Shown here: positions 15,891-24,784 of the stretch, piece by piece | Layout: each line of letters starts with the position of its first letter | Position numbering within the stretch: position 1 is the first letter of the stretch | Source of the DNA: Bdellovibrionales bacterium | GTDB lineage: Bacteria > Bdellovibrionota > Bdellovibrionia > Bdellovibrionales > UBA1609 | DNA length: 36,366 nt | Direction: 5' to 3' | NCBI GenBank assembly: GCA_014323935.1 | Contig: JACOND010000013.1 | Span: forward strand, 1-36,366 | Translations under genes and position numbers: made by a program | Notes under the pieces: generated by a model | Databases searched by the model: none | What the model was told of the DNA's origin: nothing | What the model saw: only the letters and a program-made list of their open reading frames with translations

Positions 15891-18800
15891 ATGTCAAATA
15901 AAATAACCTCCTTAAAAAAATATTCAAATCAAACTAAAAATACCAGATTAGCTTTAGACATAGGGACTAACTCTATTGGATGGGCTATCTATAAATTAGA
16001 TAAAAAGAAAAAGCCTTGCAGTATTATTAAAACAGGAGTCAGGATTTTTTCTTCTGGAAGAAATGAGAAAGATTATACGACATTAAATGCTACCAGAAGA
16101 CAAAAACGATTGGAGAGAAGGCAAAGAGATCGAACATTACAAAGGAAAAAATTTTTACTTCATTTATTGAAAAAGTATGGTTTTTTTCCAAAAGATAAAG
16201 ATTTAGCTAAAGAGCTACAAAAACTAAATCCTTATGAATTAAGAGCTAAAGGATTAGATGAAGAGTTAGAATTGAGTCATTTTGGAAGAGCTTTGTTTCA
16301 TCTCAATCAGAGACGAGGTTTTAAAAGCAATAGAAAATCCAGCAATGATAAAGAAAGCGGAGTTATTGATAGTTCTATAAAAGCTGTAGAAGAACTCATG
16401 GAAGAAAAAAAAGTAAGAACTTATGGAGAGTTTTTATGGAAACGATTCCAAAAAATGGAAGAAAGCAGAAAAACCCCCGGTTCTCAACAAGAGAACTGGA
16501 TTTTAGCAAGAAGACCTATCAACTTTAAAACTAAAGATAATTATGTGGTTTATTCAAAAAGAGCTATGATAAAGGATGAGTTTAATAAATTATGGAATGC
16601 TCAAGCTAAATTTCATGAAAAGCTGAAAGATGAGAAGATAAAAGAGAAATTCTTTAAAGCTATTTTTTTTCAAAGACCTCTCAAACAAGTTATTGTTGGA
16701 AAATGTTTTTACACCGGTAAAGATAGAATTCCTAAAGTCTCTCCTTATTTTCAAAAATTTAGAATTTTGAAAGAACTTAATAACCTCAGGTGGATCAATC
16801 AGAGAGGAGAATCTTTTTCTATCAATAAAGATAATACTGAATTTAGAGATCATCTTATAAGTCGGTTGTTCTCAAAAAAGAAAGAAGTTAAATTTACAGA
16901 TATAAAAAAAGCTTTCAAAAAGTTTTTTCCCAATATCGAAGATTTTCCAAGATTTAACTTAGATACTGATAATAGAAATAAATTGGAAGGAGACATAGCT
17001 AGTAACATTTTAAGAAAAGAAATTTCTGAATGGGATAACTGGAGTTTAGAACAACAAGATAAATTTGTTGAATTATTAGATGGTAAAAATAATCATGCTT
17101 TGAAAAAGGGTGAAGAAGTTTTATTTATGAAAGAGGATGAAGAAGTCTTAAACGATTTGATAAAATTTAGTAAAGATAATAATTTTAAGCTCAATGAGGA
17201 ACAGCTCAAAAAATGTATAAAGAAAAATTTACCAGATGGTCATGGAACCTATAGCAAAGAGTTTATTGAAAAGATATTACCTTTTTTAGAAAAAGGGGAG
17301 CTGGAACATAAAGCTATTCAATCTGCTGGTTTCGGGCATCACTCTGATAGAAAATATAAAGGAGAGTTAGCAAATGCTCTACCTAAATATCAGGAAATTT
17401 TAAAGAATCAATGTGTAGAAATGAGTTTAAAACCTAATAAAAAGAATCCTTTTAACACTTTTAGAATACCAAATCCGACTGTCCATGTTGCTTTTAATCA
17501 ACTTAGATTATTAGTGAATGATATTATCAGGCTCTATGGAAAACCTTCCGAAGCTGTTATTGAAACAGCAAGAGACCTCCCTTTAGGGGTAAAAACAAAA
17601 AACCAACTACAAAGCAAGCAAAAAGAAAATACATTAAGAAATGAAGAAGCTAGGAAGATAATAGAAGATTTTGGACAAGAAAACAATAGATCCAATCGAA
17701 TCAGGTATCAATTATGGAAAGAGCAAAAATACAAATGTATTTATTCAGGAGACCCCATTTCCAAAACTGCTCTTTATACAGCTCAATTAGAAATTGATCA
17801 TATTTTGCCCTACTCTCAAACTTTAGATGATAGTTATATGAATAAAGTTTTAGTTTATAAAAAAGCTAATCAAGGCAAGGGAAATCAAACTCCTTACGAA
17901 TATTTCTCATCTCATGTAAAGCAATGGGAAAATGTTTTGTCTAGAACAAAAGAACTTCCAAAAGGAAAACAATGGAGATTCGAAAAAGAAGCTATGGATT
18001 TAGTAAAAAATGATAACAATTTTTTAGAAAGGCAACTCAATGACACTCGTTATATCTCAAAGTATGCTAAACAGTATATGGAGCATATCTGCCCCCAAGT
18101 TTGGACTGTCAGAGGACAAACAACGGCTATCATTATATCTTTGATTCAATTTGAAGAAAAAAACAGAGAAGATTATAGACACCATGCCAAAGACGCTTTA
18201 GCTATAGGATTAATAGATCGCTCTTTTGTTAAAAAAGTGAGTGATATAGCAAAGAAGATTGAAGGACAAGATAAAAGTCGTTTAAAAAACATTAGGAAAG
18301 AACTGGCTAAAAATAATGCAATACTCCCTTGGAGTGAATTTAAAGAAGATGCTAAGTCCAGCCTAGAAGAAATTATTGTATCCCATAGACAAAAAACAAA
18401 AAAAGAAGGAGAGCTTCATGAAGAAACAGCGTATGGAGGAATTAAAGAGATTCAAAATTTTTCTCAACCCATAGATGTTGTTTTATATAAAAATATCATA
18501 GAAATAACAAAAGAGAAATTAAAAAATATTATAAGTCCAAAAATAAGAAAAGACTTTGAAAATGAATTTAAGAAAAGTAATAAAATCACAAAAGAGTTTC
18601 TTCAAGATTACCATAAAAAAACTGGTATTAGAAGAGTCCGGTTAAAAAGTAAGGAAACCATTATACCTATTAAAGATCAATTTGGACATAATTATAAAGC
18701 TTTTATGCCTGGGTCAAATTATGTTATAAAGTTATTTCAAGACAAAAAAGGAAAATGGGATGGCAAAATTATAACAACATTTGATGCGAATCAAAATAAA

Positions 18801-19106
18801 ATATTTCTACCTAAAAAGAACTCTAGTCTTATGAAAGGGAATCTTCTTTTTTTTGAAGGAGACTTCTGGAAATTAGTGAAGTTTGATAGAAATAAAATAC
18901 TTATTTTTGTTAGACATTTTGTGTCTGGGAATCCAGACGAACTAAGAAAAGAAGAAAAGACAAAGCATCTTATGTCTCAAAAAAATATTTCTTCTTTGGG
19001 GAAAACCAAGCCTAAAAAAGTAGATATTAGCCCTGCAGGTAAATATAAGCTGATTGATTTTCAAATAGAAAAAGAAGAACTTATTAAACAAAAAGTTACG
19101 TTATAA
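15891..19106 (+). CDS. cas9: CRISPR-associated endonuclease Cas9, type II-C
   Basis: 1071 residues, the compact size of type II-C enzymes such as those of Neisseria. All nuclease residues are present: RuvC-I LALDIGTNSIGW (D23), an Arg-rich bridge helix (RRQKRLERRQRDR), RuvC-II VIETARDL (E558), HNH LEIDHILPYS (H637) with downstream NKVLVYKKANQGKGNQTP, and RuvC-III HHAKDA (H765, D768). Both DNA strands should be cut. The C-terminal 250 or so residues form the wedge and PAM-interacting part; the PAM cannot be read from the sequence. The N-terminal ATG is the only reasonable start and lacks an SD. cas1 follows after 6 bases. With no csn2 or cas4 nearby, subtype II-C is the best call. Confidence 0.97.
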   Translation: MSNKITSLKKYSNQTKNTRLALDIGTNSIGWAIYKLDKKKKPCSIIKTGVRIFSSGRNEKDYTTLNATRRQKRLERRQRDRTLQRKKFLLHLLKKYGFFPKDKDLAKELQKLNPYELRAKGLDEELELSHFGRALFHLNQRRGFKSNRKSSNDKESGVIDSSIKAVEELMEEKKVRTYGEFLWKRFQKMEESRKTPGSQQENWILARRPINFKTKDNYVVYSKRAMIKDEFNKLWNAQAKFHEKLKDEKIKEKFFKAIFFQRPLKQVIVGKCFYTGKDRIPKVSPYFQKFRILKELNNLRWINQRGESFSINKDNTEFRDHLISRLFSKKKEVKFTDIKKAFKKFFPNIEDFPRFNLDTDNRNKLEGDIASNILRKEISEWDNWSLEQQDKFVELLDGKNNHALKKGEEVLFMKEDEEVLNDLIKFSKDNNFKLNEEQLKKCIKKNLPDGHGTYSKEFIEKILPFLEKGELEHKAIQSAGFGHHSDRKYKGELANALPKYQEILKNQCVEMSLKPNKKNPFNTFRIPNPTVHVAFNQLRLLVNDIIRLYGKPSEAVIETARDLPLGVKTKNQLQSKQKENTLRNEEARKIIEDFGQENNRSNRIRYQLWKEQKYKCIYSGDPISKTALYTAQLEIDHILPYSQTLDDSYMNKVLVYKKANQGKGNQTPYEYFSSHVKQWENVLSRTKELPKGKQWRFEKEAMDLVKNDNNFLERQLNDTRYISKYAKQYMEHICPQVWTVRGQTTAIIISLIQFEEKNREDYRHHAKDALAIGLIDRSFVKKVSDIAKKIEGQDKSRLKNIRKELAKNNAILPWSEFKEDAKSSLEEIIVSHRQKTKKEGELHEETAYGGIKEIQNFSQPIDVVLYKNIIEITKEKLKNIISPKIRKDFENEFKKSNKITKEFLQDYHKKTGIRRVRLKSKETIIPIKDQFGHNYKAFMPGSNYVIKLFQDKKGKWDGKIITTFDANQNKIFLPKKNSSLMKGNLLFFEGDFWKLVKFDRNKILIFVRHFVSGNPDELRKEEKTKHLMSQKNISSLGKTKPKKVDISPAGKYKLIDFQIEKEELIKQKVTL

Positions 19107-19112
19107 GATTAA

Positions 19113-20057
19113 ATGAGTTTAGGGCATTTTGTAGAAATCTCCCAACCCAATATTTATCTAAGTTTAAATCGTGGTTTTTTAGAAATCTCTCAACAAAAAA
19201 ATATTTTAGGAAAAATTCCCTTAGATGATATTTTAGGTCTTGTTATTACAAGCTTTGGTTGTTCGAATTCCTCTAATTTATTGGTAGAGCTAGCTGATCG
19301 AAATATTCCTATTTCTATCTGTGGTTCTAATTTTATGCCTATGGCTCTTGTTTTTCCAATTGTAGGAAATGTAAAACAAAAAGCTAGGATACAGTCTCAA
19401 GTAGAAGCTAAAAACACCTTAAAAAAAAGATTATGGAAAAAGATAGTTCAATTAAAGCTTAAAAACCAAGCTCTAGTCTTAAAAGAAAATAATCTTAATT
19501 ATAAAGCTTTATTGGATATGTCAAATTTAGTTCAATCAGGAGATCCTCAAAATTTAGAAGCTCAAAGTGCGAGAAGATATTGGACTCATTTATTTTCTAA
19601 AAAGTTTAAAAGAGATAGATATGGAAACGATATAAATTCACTACTAAATTACTCTTATACAATTATAAGGTCTTGTACAGCTAGAGCTGTTATGTCAGTA
19701 GGACTTCATCCAAGTTTAGGTATTCATCATCGAAATTTTTATAATCCAATGTGCCTTGTTGATGACCTCATGGAGCCATTTAGACCTCTAGGAGATTATG
19801 TTGTTAAACAGTTTTATGATAAAGGCATTACCTTAGTTGATAAAGAAGTAAAAAAGACTCTGTCTAAAATTTCAACAGTGGATATGTTTGGAGATAAAGG
19901 TCAATCTCCCTTATTTCAAATTATAGCACAATTTGTTTATTCTTTTTCAATAGCATTAAGAACTTCACAAAAAAAATGGGAACCGAAATTAAAAATACAA
20001 TGGAACCACTTAAGAATAGAAAAATTAAGGGATAATATAGATTCTTATTCTGTATGA
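19113..20057 (+). CDS. cas1: CRISPR spacer-acquisition integrase Cas1
   Basis: 314 residues, normal length. The metal-binding residues are visible: E149 in LEAQSARRYW, H205 in LGIHH, and the acidic DDLMEPFRP segment (D217, D218, E221). With Cas2 it forms the complex that inserts new spacers at the array. It begins 6 bases after cas9 and ends with a 4-base ATGA overlap with cas2, so the three genes form one operon. No lesions are seen, so adaptation may be active. Confidence 0.96.
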   Translation: MSLGHFVEISQPNIYLSLNRGFLEISQQKNILGKIPLDDILGLVITSFGCSNSSNLLVELADRNIPISICGSNFMPMALVFPIVGNVKQKARIQSQVEAKNTLKKRLWKKIVQLKLKNQALVLKENNLNYKALLDMSNLVQSGDPQNLEAQSARRYWTHLFSKKFKRDRYGNDINSLLNYSYTIIRSCTARAVMSVGLHPSLGIHHRNFYNPMCLVDDLMEPFRPLGDYVVKQFYDKGITLVDKEVKKTLSKISTVDMFGDKGQSPLFQIIAQFVYSFSIALRTSQKKWEPKLKIQWNHLRIEKLRDNIDSYSV

Positions 20058-20386
20058 AGTGTTTAAGTCATTATAGAGTCATGTGGATTTTTGCTTTTTT
20101 TGATTTACCAGTTACAACAAAAAAAGAAAGACGGGAAGCTACAAAGTTTCGTAATCATTTGTTAGATTTAGGTTTTGATATGGTTCAATTTTCTGTGTAT
20201 TCAAAAGTTTGTCCTAATAAAGAAAAAGTCAAAACTTTAAAAAGGCGTATTTTCTTTCAATTGCCTCCAAATGGAAAGGTTGATTTATTAACAGTTACAG
20301 ATAAACAATTTGGCAATATTCTTAGTTTTCGTGGTAAAAAAGATAAAAAACTGCCTAAAAAAAGCAATCAACTGATCTTATTTTAA
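20054..20386 (+). CDS. cas2: CRISPR-associated protein Cas2
   Basis: 110 residues with the ferredoxin-like Cas2 fold: MWIFAFFDLPVTT with the conserved aspartate after the first strand, then RREATKFRNHLLDLGFDMVQFSVY and a second strand pair. ATG 20054 overlaps the cas1 stop. An in-frame ATG nine codons later, directly before WIFAFFDLP, is an alternative start closer to family length. It is the structural partner of Cas1 in spacer capture. The gene is followed after 14 bases by a terminator that also closes the CRISPR array. Confidence 0.95.
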   Translation: MKCLSHYRVMWIFAFFDLPVTTKKERREATKFRNHLLDLGFDMVQFSVYSKVCPNKEKVKTLKRRIFFQLPPNGKVDLLTVTDKQFGNILSFRGKKDKKLPKKSNQLILF

Positions 20387-20400
20387 ACTAAAAAGAAAGA

Positions 20401-20425
20401 AAAAGCCTTGAAAATCAAGGCTTTT
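20401..20425. terminator. bidirectional terminator between cas2 and the CRISPR array
   Basis: AAAAGCCTTG and CAAGGCTTTT form a 10-bp stem with a 5-base loop. A T run follows on the plus strand and an A/G-rich run precedes it, giving a U-rich tail on the minus strand. It can end cas9-cas1-cas2 mRNA rightward and crRNA transcription leftward, which fits minus-strand reading of the array. Confidence 0.8.
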
Positions 20426-20435
20426 TACTTAAGGT

Positions 20436-21593
20436 ATATTACCACTTAGGAAATTGCGATGCAATCAAAACTTTTGGATTGATTTAACATTGTTGTTAAA
20501 TATATTACCACTTAGGAAATTGCGATGCAATCAAAACAAATAAAAAAAACTCTTCATTTCTGAAGAGATATTACCACTTAGGAAATTGCGATGCAATCAA
20601 AACCGTTCTCAAGTGCATAGATGCAAATGGAATATATTACCACTTAGGAAATTGCGATGCAATCAAAACTGTAGAAGGATTAGTATTTTCATTAGATATA
20701 TATTACCACTTAGGAAATTGCGATGCAATCAAAACGAAAAAATGAATTTGGATTTATCAAAATTTATATTACCACTTAGGAAATTGCGATGCAATCAAAA
20801 CTGCATCTAATTCTTGCTTTATGCATAAGCAATATTACCACTTAGGAAATTGCGATGCAATCAAAACTTTTTGTTTGCGGAAGAACTGAAGAATAAAATA
20901 TTACCACTTAGGAAATTGCGATGCAATCAAAACACAGTACGCGTATGAACTTATTTCATATTTATATTACCACTTAGGAAATTGCGATGCAATCAAAACT
21001 GATACTTTTAACCCAAGTTGAAAATCTAAATATTACCACTTAGGAAATTGCGATGCAATCAAAACTGCACATGAATCAATACATCATGTGCTATATATTA
21101 CCACTTAGGAAATTGCGATGCAATCAAAACTGTTGATGTCGGAGAGAATCTTTTTGATTCAATATTACCACTTAGGAAATTGCGATGCAATCAAAACTTG
21201 AAGTGTTTTTTGATACAACATAAGAAGATATTACCACTTAGGAAATTGCGATGCAATCAAAACTATAATAATAATACCCTTGCTGATCGGAGAATATTAC
21301 CACTTAGGAAATTGCGATGCAATCAAAACTGGAGTTGTCCTGTGGCATTCATCCACAAAATATTACCACTTAGGAAATTGCGATGCAATCAAAACGAGAT
21401 GTAGCAACTACCCTTAACTATCCAGATATTACCACTTAGGAAATTGCGATGCAATCAAAACTTAAAGAAACTTTAGCTGAATATATTTTTTATATTACCA
21501 CTTAGGAAATTGCGATGCAATCAAAACTGTATTATATTCGGATACTGAATTAAGTTTATATTACCACTTAGGAAATTGCGATGCAATCAAAAT
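20436..21593 (-). CRISPR. CRISPR array, 18 repeats of 36 bp and 17 spacers of 29-31 bp
   Basis: Repeats start at 20436 and recur every 65-67 bases; the last is 21558-21593. Read on the minus strand, each repeat begins GTTTTGATTGCATCG and ends AAGTGGTAATAT. All are identical except the last on the right, whose outer base is changed (minus-strand G1 to A). The minus orientation is supported by the tracrRNA anti-repeat matching the repeat's 5' part and by the Campylobacter-like extended -10 (TGGTAATAT) at the repeat end. TTGCAT lies 17 bases before that box, so each repeat holds a full promoter. Spacers are all different and I saw no match inside the window. Apparent ORFs across the repeats are artefacts. 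Confidence 0.98.
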
Positions 21594-21979
21594 GACATTA
21601 CGACTGTGGAATTGATTTATGAATTGTCTAAAGCAAAAAACAAATTAGAAGAATAAGGAAGAGAAAAATATGATACACAAGCAGGTTCTCTTATTAAAAA
21701 CTTTAGAATAGTTATTGAAAGAACTATTGAACTATTTTTCTTAAAGATATTATAAAAAGGCATAGATAAAGATATTCACTCAAAACACGTAAAAGAACTT
21801 AGTAAAATTAAAGCAAAGATTGTAATTTAATTGATGAATTAATGACAAAATATTCAATATATTTACATTCTCAAATTGAAGAAAGATCAAGTGAATTATC
21901 AGAACTTAAAGAGTTGGAAACAGATATCAACATGGAATCGAGAGATGAAAACCCTAAAATATCTTTTCTCAAAATATGA
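21594..21979 (+). pseudogene. decayed C-terminus of an AAA ATPase (AAA_13-like), cut by the CRISPR array
   Basis: Coding-like sequence starts directly at the last CRISPR repeat: VELIYELSKAKNKLEE, then FRIVIERTIELFF, then KHVKELSKIKAKI, then after a frame change LIDELMTKYSIYLHSQIEE and ELKELETDI. It is interrupted by several stops. The YSxYxHSQ...ELxELEELE-type ending resembles, to my recollection, large AAA ATPases encoded with type I restriction genes. No 5' part is found left of the island, so it was lost or never entered. The array boundary coincides with the truncation. Confidence 0.5.
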
Positions 21980-22004
21980 AAAGCAAAAAAAAAGGAGATA
22001 GCTC

Positions 22005-22130
22005 ATGAATAAGCCCATTAACAAAATAACTAAAAAAAAATTATTTAAAGAAATAGAAAATAAATATGATCAATTAATGGATAAAGTTTCTGAAGTGGAG
22101 AAGAAAAAGCTTTTAGATGAAATAAAGTAA
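22005..22130 (+). pseudogene. N-terminal fragment of the coiled-coil membrane protein gene
   Basis: A 41-codon frame with an SD (AAGGAG) matches the first codons of the 12077 gene (MNKPINK...TKK, then IENKY.QLMDKVSEVEKKK) and then stops. The rest of that gene is missing here. It is part of the right-hand direct-repeat block and might still be translated as a short peptide. Confidence 0.7.
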
Positions 22131-22209
22131 AAAGTAGAAATCTTTTCTAATATAATGAAAAAAAATTGACAAACTACTTATTTATATGTGTTTATTAAAA
22201 TGGTAATGT

Positions 22210-22527
22210 GTGGAAGTGAAAAAAAATATTTATTATCATATAAAAGAAAACGGTAGATCTCCTATTGTAGATTGGATATCAAGCTTAGATATAAAAAAAC
22301 AAGTTGTTGTAGATCGATACATTCAAAGAGTTGCTAAAGGTCATTTTAACAATTCGGTAAAAAGTTTAAGGGATGGAGTTTTTGAAGTTAAGATACATTA
22401 TTCAAGTGGATTGAGAGTTTATTTTGGAAAAGATGCAAATAAAATAATCCTATTAATTGGAGGAGATAAAAAAACACAAAAAAGAGATATTAAAAAAGCG
22501 AAGGAATACTGGAGGTATTATGGCTAA
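22210..22527 (+). CDS. RelE/ParE-family (HigB/HI1419-type) toxin
   Basis: 105 residues starting at GTG 22210 (an alternative GTG is at 22216). The small basic RelE fold is evident: SPIVDWISSLD, then KSLRDGVFEVKIHYSSGLRVYFG, then ILLIGGDKKTQKRDIKKAKEYW. This pattern is that of the addiction-module killer (phage Gp49-like) branch. Members generally inhibit translation by cutting mRNA. The toxin precedes the antitoxin, as in higBA modules, with an 8-base overlap (ATGGCTAA). A dead copy lies left of the CRISPR island. The ribosome site is weak. Confidence 0.85.
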   Translation: MEVKKNIYYHIKENGRSPIVDWISSLDIKKQVVVDRYIQRVAKGHFNNSVKSLRDGVFEVKIHYSSGLRVYFGKDANKIILLIGGDKKTQKRDIKKAKEYWRYYG

Positions 22528-22837
22528 TAGATATAAAAGTTATGACAAAGTTTTAGCTCAAAAATTTAAAAACTCTAAATATGCTTGTTTGTATTTAATG
22601 AATATTATTAAAAAAGAAAAATTGAGCTTAGAAGATGCTCTTCGTGAAACAATCAAGGCAATGGGTCTTAAAAGTTTTTCTAATAAATCCGGCTTATCCA
22701 TACAAGCTGTTTCTGATTTTGTAGCGAAACGAAAAAAATGGAGTATGAATAAAATTTCAAATCATATAGAGAATGTTTTTAAGTTAAAGGTAAAGCTATC
22801 TCTTGAATTACAAAAAACGGGAGGCAGAGTTGCTTAA
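22520..22837 (+). CDS. HigA-like HTH antitoxin
   Basis: 105 residues from ATG 22520, preceded by a GGAGG site lying in the toxin gene. An HTH is visible: LEDALRETIKAMGLKSFSNKSGLSIQAVSDFVAKR, with a recognition helix in the SIQAVSDF region. The C-terminus (NVFKLKVKLSLELQ) is likely the toxin-binding part. It would neutralise the upstream toxin and repress the operon. A longer frame open from 22457 is only readthrough of the toxin region. Confidence 0.85.
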   Translation: MANRYKSYDKVLAQKFKNSKYACLYLMNIIKKEKLSLEDALRETIKAMGLKSFSNKSGLSIQAVSDFVAKRKKWSMNKISNHIENVFKLKVKLSLELQKTGGRVA

Positions 22838-23015
22838 TTATGATAAAAACACAATTGATAAATGAAATCCAAATAATCATTAAATCGACTCAAAAATAAA
22901 ACTGGTTAAAAAGTTATAAAAAGAAATTGCTCTGATACTTGAAGAGGATAAGTAATTGAGGAGATTGAAATTCTCTGCTTATAAAAGAAGGACTTACAAC
23001 AGGGATTGACTGGAA

Positions 23016-24152
23016 TTAAAAACTTACTTTCGAAAGCCATGAGCTGGCTTTTCTGATTTCTGCTCCGTTTGGAAAAGTTTTTTCTCTTTCAAGGTTTTGA
23101 ACCAATTGAATGGCTTTGACATTTTTTAATTGCCTTAAAAATAGATTCAATCCGTCAGATAAGGTATCTTTAGAGCTTTTAAGCTCTAGCATACAAAGAG
23201 GTATTCTATCTTTAACAATTAAAAAATCCACTTCTTTTTTATCTTTGTTTCTTAAATAAAAGAGTTCATAGTCTTGACCTTGAACATCCGCACGAAAATG
23301 AATCTCCTTTAAAAGAGTACAAGCTAATAGATTTTCCAGTCTTAAAGAAGAGCCTCGCACTTGTGCAGTATCATAAAAATAGTATTTAGGAGCTTTGACT
23401 AAAGAGCGGGCTATGTTTTTATGCCAAGGGTTTATTTTAAAAATAACATACAAGTTTTCCAAAATTTGTAACCAATTTTTTACTGTTTTAGGAGAACAGT
23501 TGAGATCTTCTGCAAGAGAAACATAAGAAAGAGGAGAACCCACTCTATCCCGTAATAATTGAACAAGGGTTTCTATAGAAGAAAGAGATTTCACATTTTC
23601 TAAACTGATAAGATCCTGTTTTAAAATAACATCTAGTTGTGTTTTTTTCCATTTTCCATAAAAAGAAGTTTTTGCTTCTAAAAAAGGCTCAGGAAAACCT
23701 CCAAATTCAAGCAATTGGTTTAAAGCAATTTCAGGTTTAGCCAGGTTTAGATTTACAATCTCTTTGACATCAAAAGGATGAAGACGAAAATGAAAAAACC
23801 GTCCAGCAAGAGAATCCCCCATTCTTTTATAAGTATCTAATCGAGCAGAACCTGTGACTATCATTCCTGGAGGCAAACCTTCTGTATCATAAATTCCTTT
23901 TAACCATCTCTTCCAATGCTTTTTTTTATGGAGTTCATCAAAAATAATATATTTTTTTTCTCTATCCCATGATCTTTCAATTAATATTTTATGGTGCTTT
24001 CTATTGTCATAGTTTAAATAATCAAAAGCTAGTCCTAAATGTTTAGATAAAGTGGTCTTGCCGGATTGTCTAGCTCCTGTTATAACTAGAATTTTACTTT
24101 TTAAATCTTTTAATAAATAGGAAGAAAGGTATCTTTTTAATGGCTTTTTCAT
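23016..24152 (-). CDS. AAA ATPase with C-terminal DUF4143 nuclease-like domain
   Basis: 378 residues. Walker A is GARQSGKTT (residues 26-34), Walker B is YIIFDELHK (D72, E73), and a sensor segment reads VTGSARLD. A winged-helix stretch follows (YVSLAEDLNCSPKTVKNWLQILENLYVI) and then the DUF4143 part with EVDFLIVKD...MLELKSSK, a PD-(D/E)XK-like motif. Such ATPases are widespread, often in mobile or defence regions, and their role is mostly unknown. It is on the opposite strand to hsdR and the toxin-antitoxin pair. No SD is seen at ATG 24152. The motifs are intact. Confidence 0.88.
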   Translation of the reverse strand: MKKPLKRYLSSYLLKDLKSKILVITGARQSGKTTLSKHLGLAFDYLNYDNRKHHKILIERSWDREKKYIIFDELHKKKHWKRWLKGIYDTEGLPPGMIVTGSARLDTYKRMGDSLAGRFFHFRLHPFDVKEIVNLNLAKPEIALNQLLEFGGFPEPFLEAKTSFYGKWKKTQLDVILKQDLISLENVKSLSSIETLVQLLRDRVGSPLSYVSLAEDLNCSPKTVKNWLQILENLYVIFKINPWHKNIARSLVKAPKYYFYDTAQVRGSSLRLENLLACTLLKEIHFRADVQGQDYELFYLRNKDKKEVDFLIVKDRIPLCMLELKSSKDTLSDGLNLFLRQLKNVKAIQLVQNLEREKTFPNGAEIRKASSWLSKVSF

Positions 24153-24784
24153 AAAATGGATTACAAATATAATATTTATAGTAATTTATTTTTCAAAAAA
24201 ATAAAAACTGCTAAGTAAATCAAAATATATTAAAAAAGGATAAAAAAGTAAAGACTAAAAAGACCTACACTCCCTTTTAGTCTAGACTATTCGGTAATAA
24301 ACTCCCTTTTAGTTGTTCTATGTTGTTGGGAGTATGATACCAAATTATCAAAGATTCTTATTTTTAAAACTAAGCTCTAAAAGTATTTATTTAAGCATTT
24401 CAATGGAAGTTGCTGTCCTAACAGAACATGAGGATTGAGTTGATTTTAAAGAGTTTTGCTATTATTTTATAAAAGAATCTGATAAAACTAATGAGAAAAA
24501 ATCATGCAAGTTTATCTGGTTATAAGAATTATAGGAGCCTTCTGATAAGTTAAGCCAGGAGGAGAGCTTAAAGCAGGTGGAGTAATGATAAACCGAACTA
24601 TTTGAGATAAAAAGGTTAGACTTAATTTCTAGACATAACAGGGCTTTTTGAAGAGGAATTTGTGAAAGCCTATCAACGGAATTAAAAAAAGCCTTAATGT
24701 TAAAGTTTAACTAGAAACTGAGATACAGTAATTTTATAAATTAATGTATGGAAATAAATTAATTTTTACCGGAAAGGCTATAAA
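24153..24784. other. 632-base intergenic region before hsdR
   Basis: No intact gene. The 12-base ACTCCCTTTTAG is repeated about 30 bases apart near 24270-24315. A short coding-like remnant (KPGGELKAGGVMINRTI) can be read near 24555-24605 but leads to stops. An SD-like GGAAAGG precedes the GTG of hsdR; no strong promoter is visible. It is probably scar tissue of lost genes. Confidence 0.4.

Larger units (their letters stand above)
22162..22895. repeat. right copy of the direct repeat flanking the CRISPR island
   Basis: This is the functional counterpart of 12958-13650. It carries the live toxin-antitoxin pair. The copies differ by many substitutions and small gaps, so the duplication is not recent. 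Confidence 0.8.

Noticed and set aside
20586..21404. Two 74-codon frames inside the CRISPR array (20586-20810 and 21180-21404)
   Set aside because: They consist of the repeat read three times over with spacers between, so they are by-products of the array.
20472..21557. Self-targeting spacers
   Set aside because: By eye, none of the 17 spacers matches another part of this window; targets elsewhere cannot be judged.
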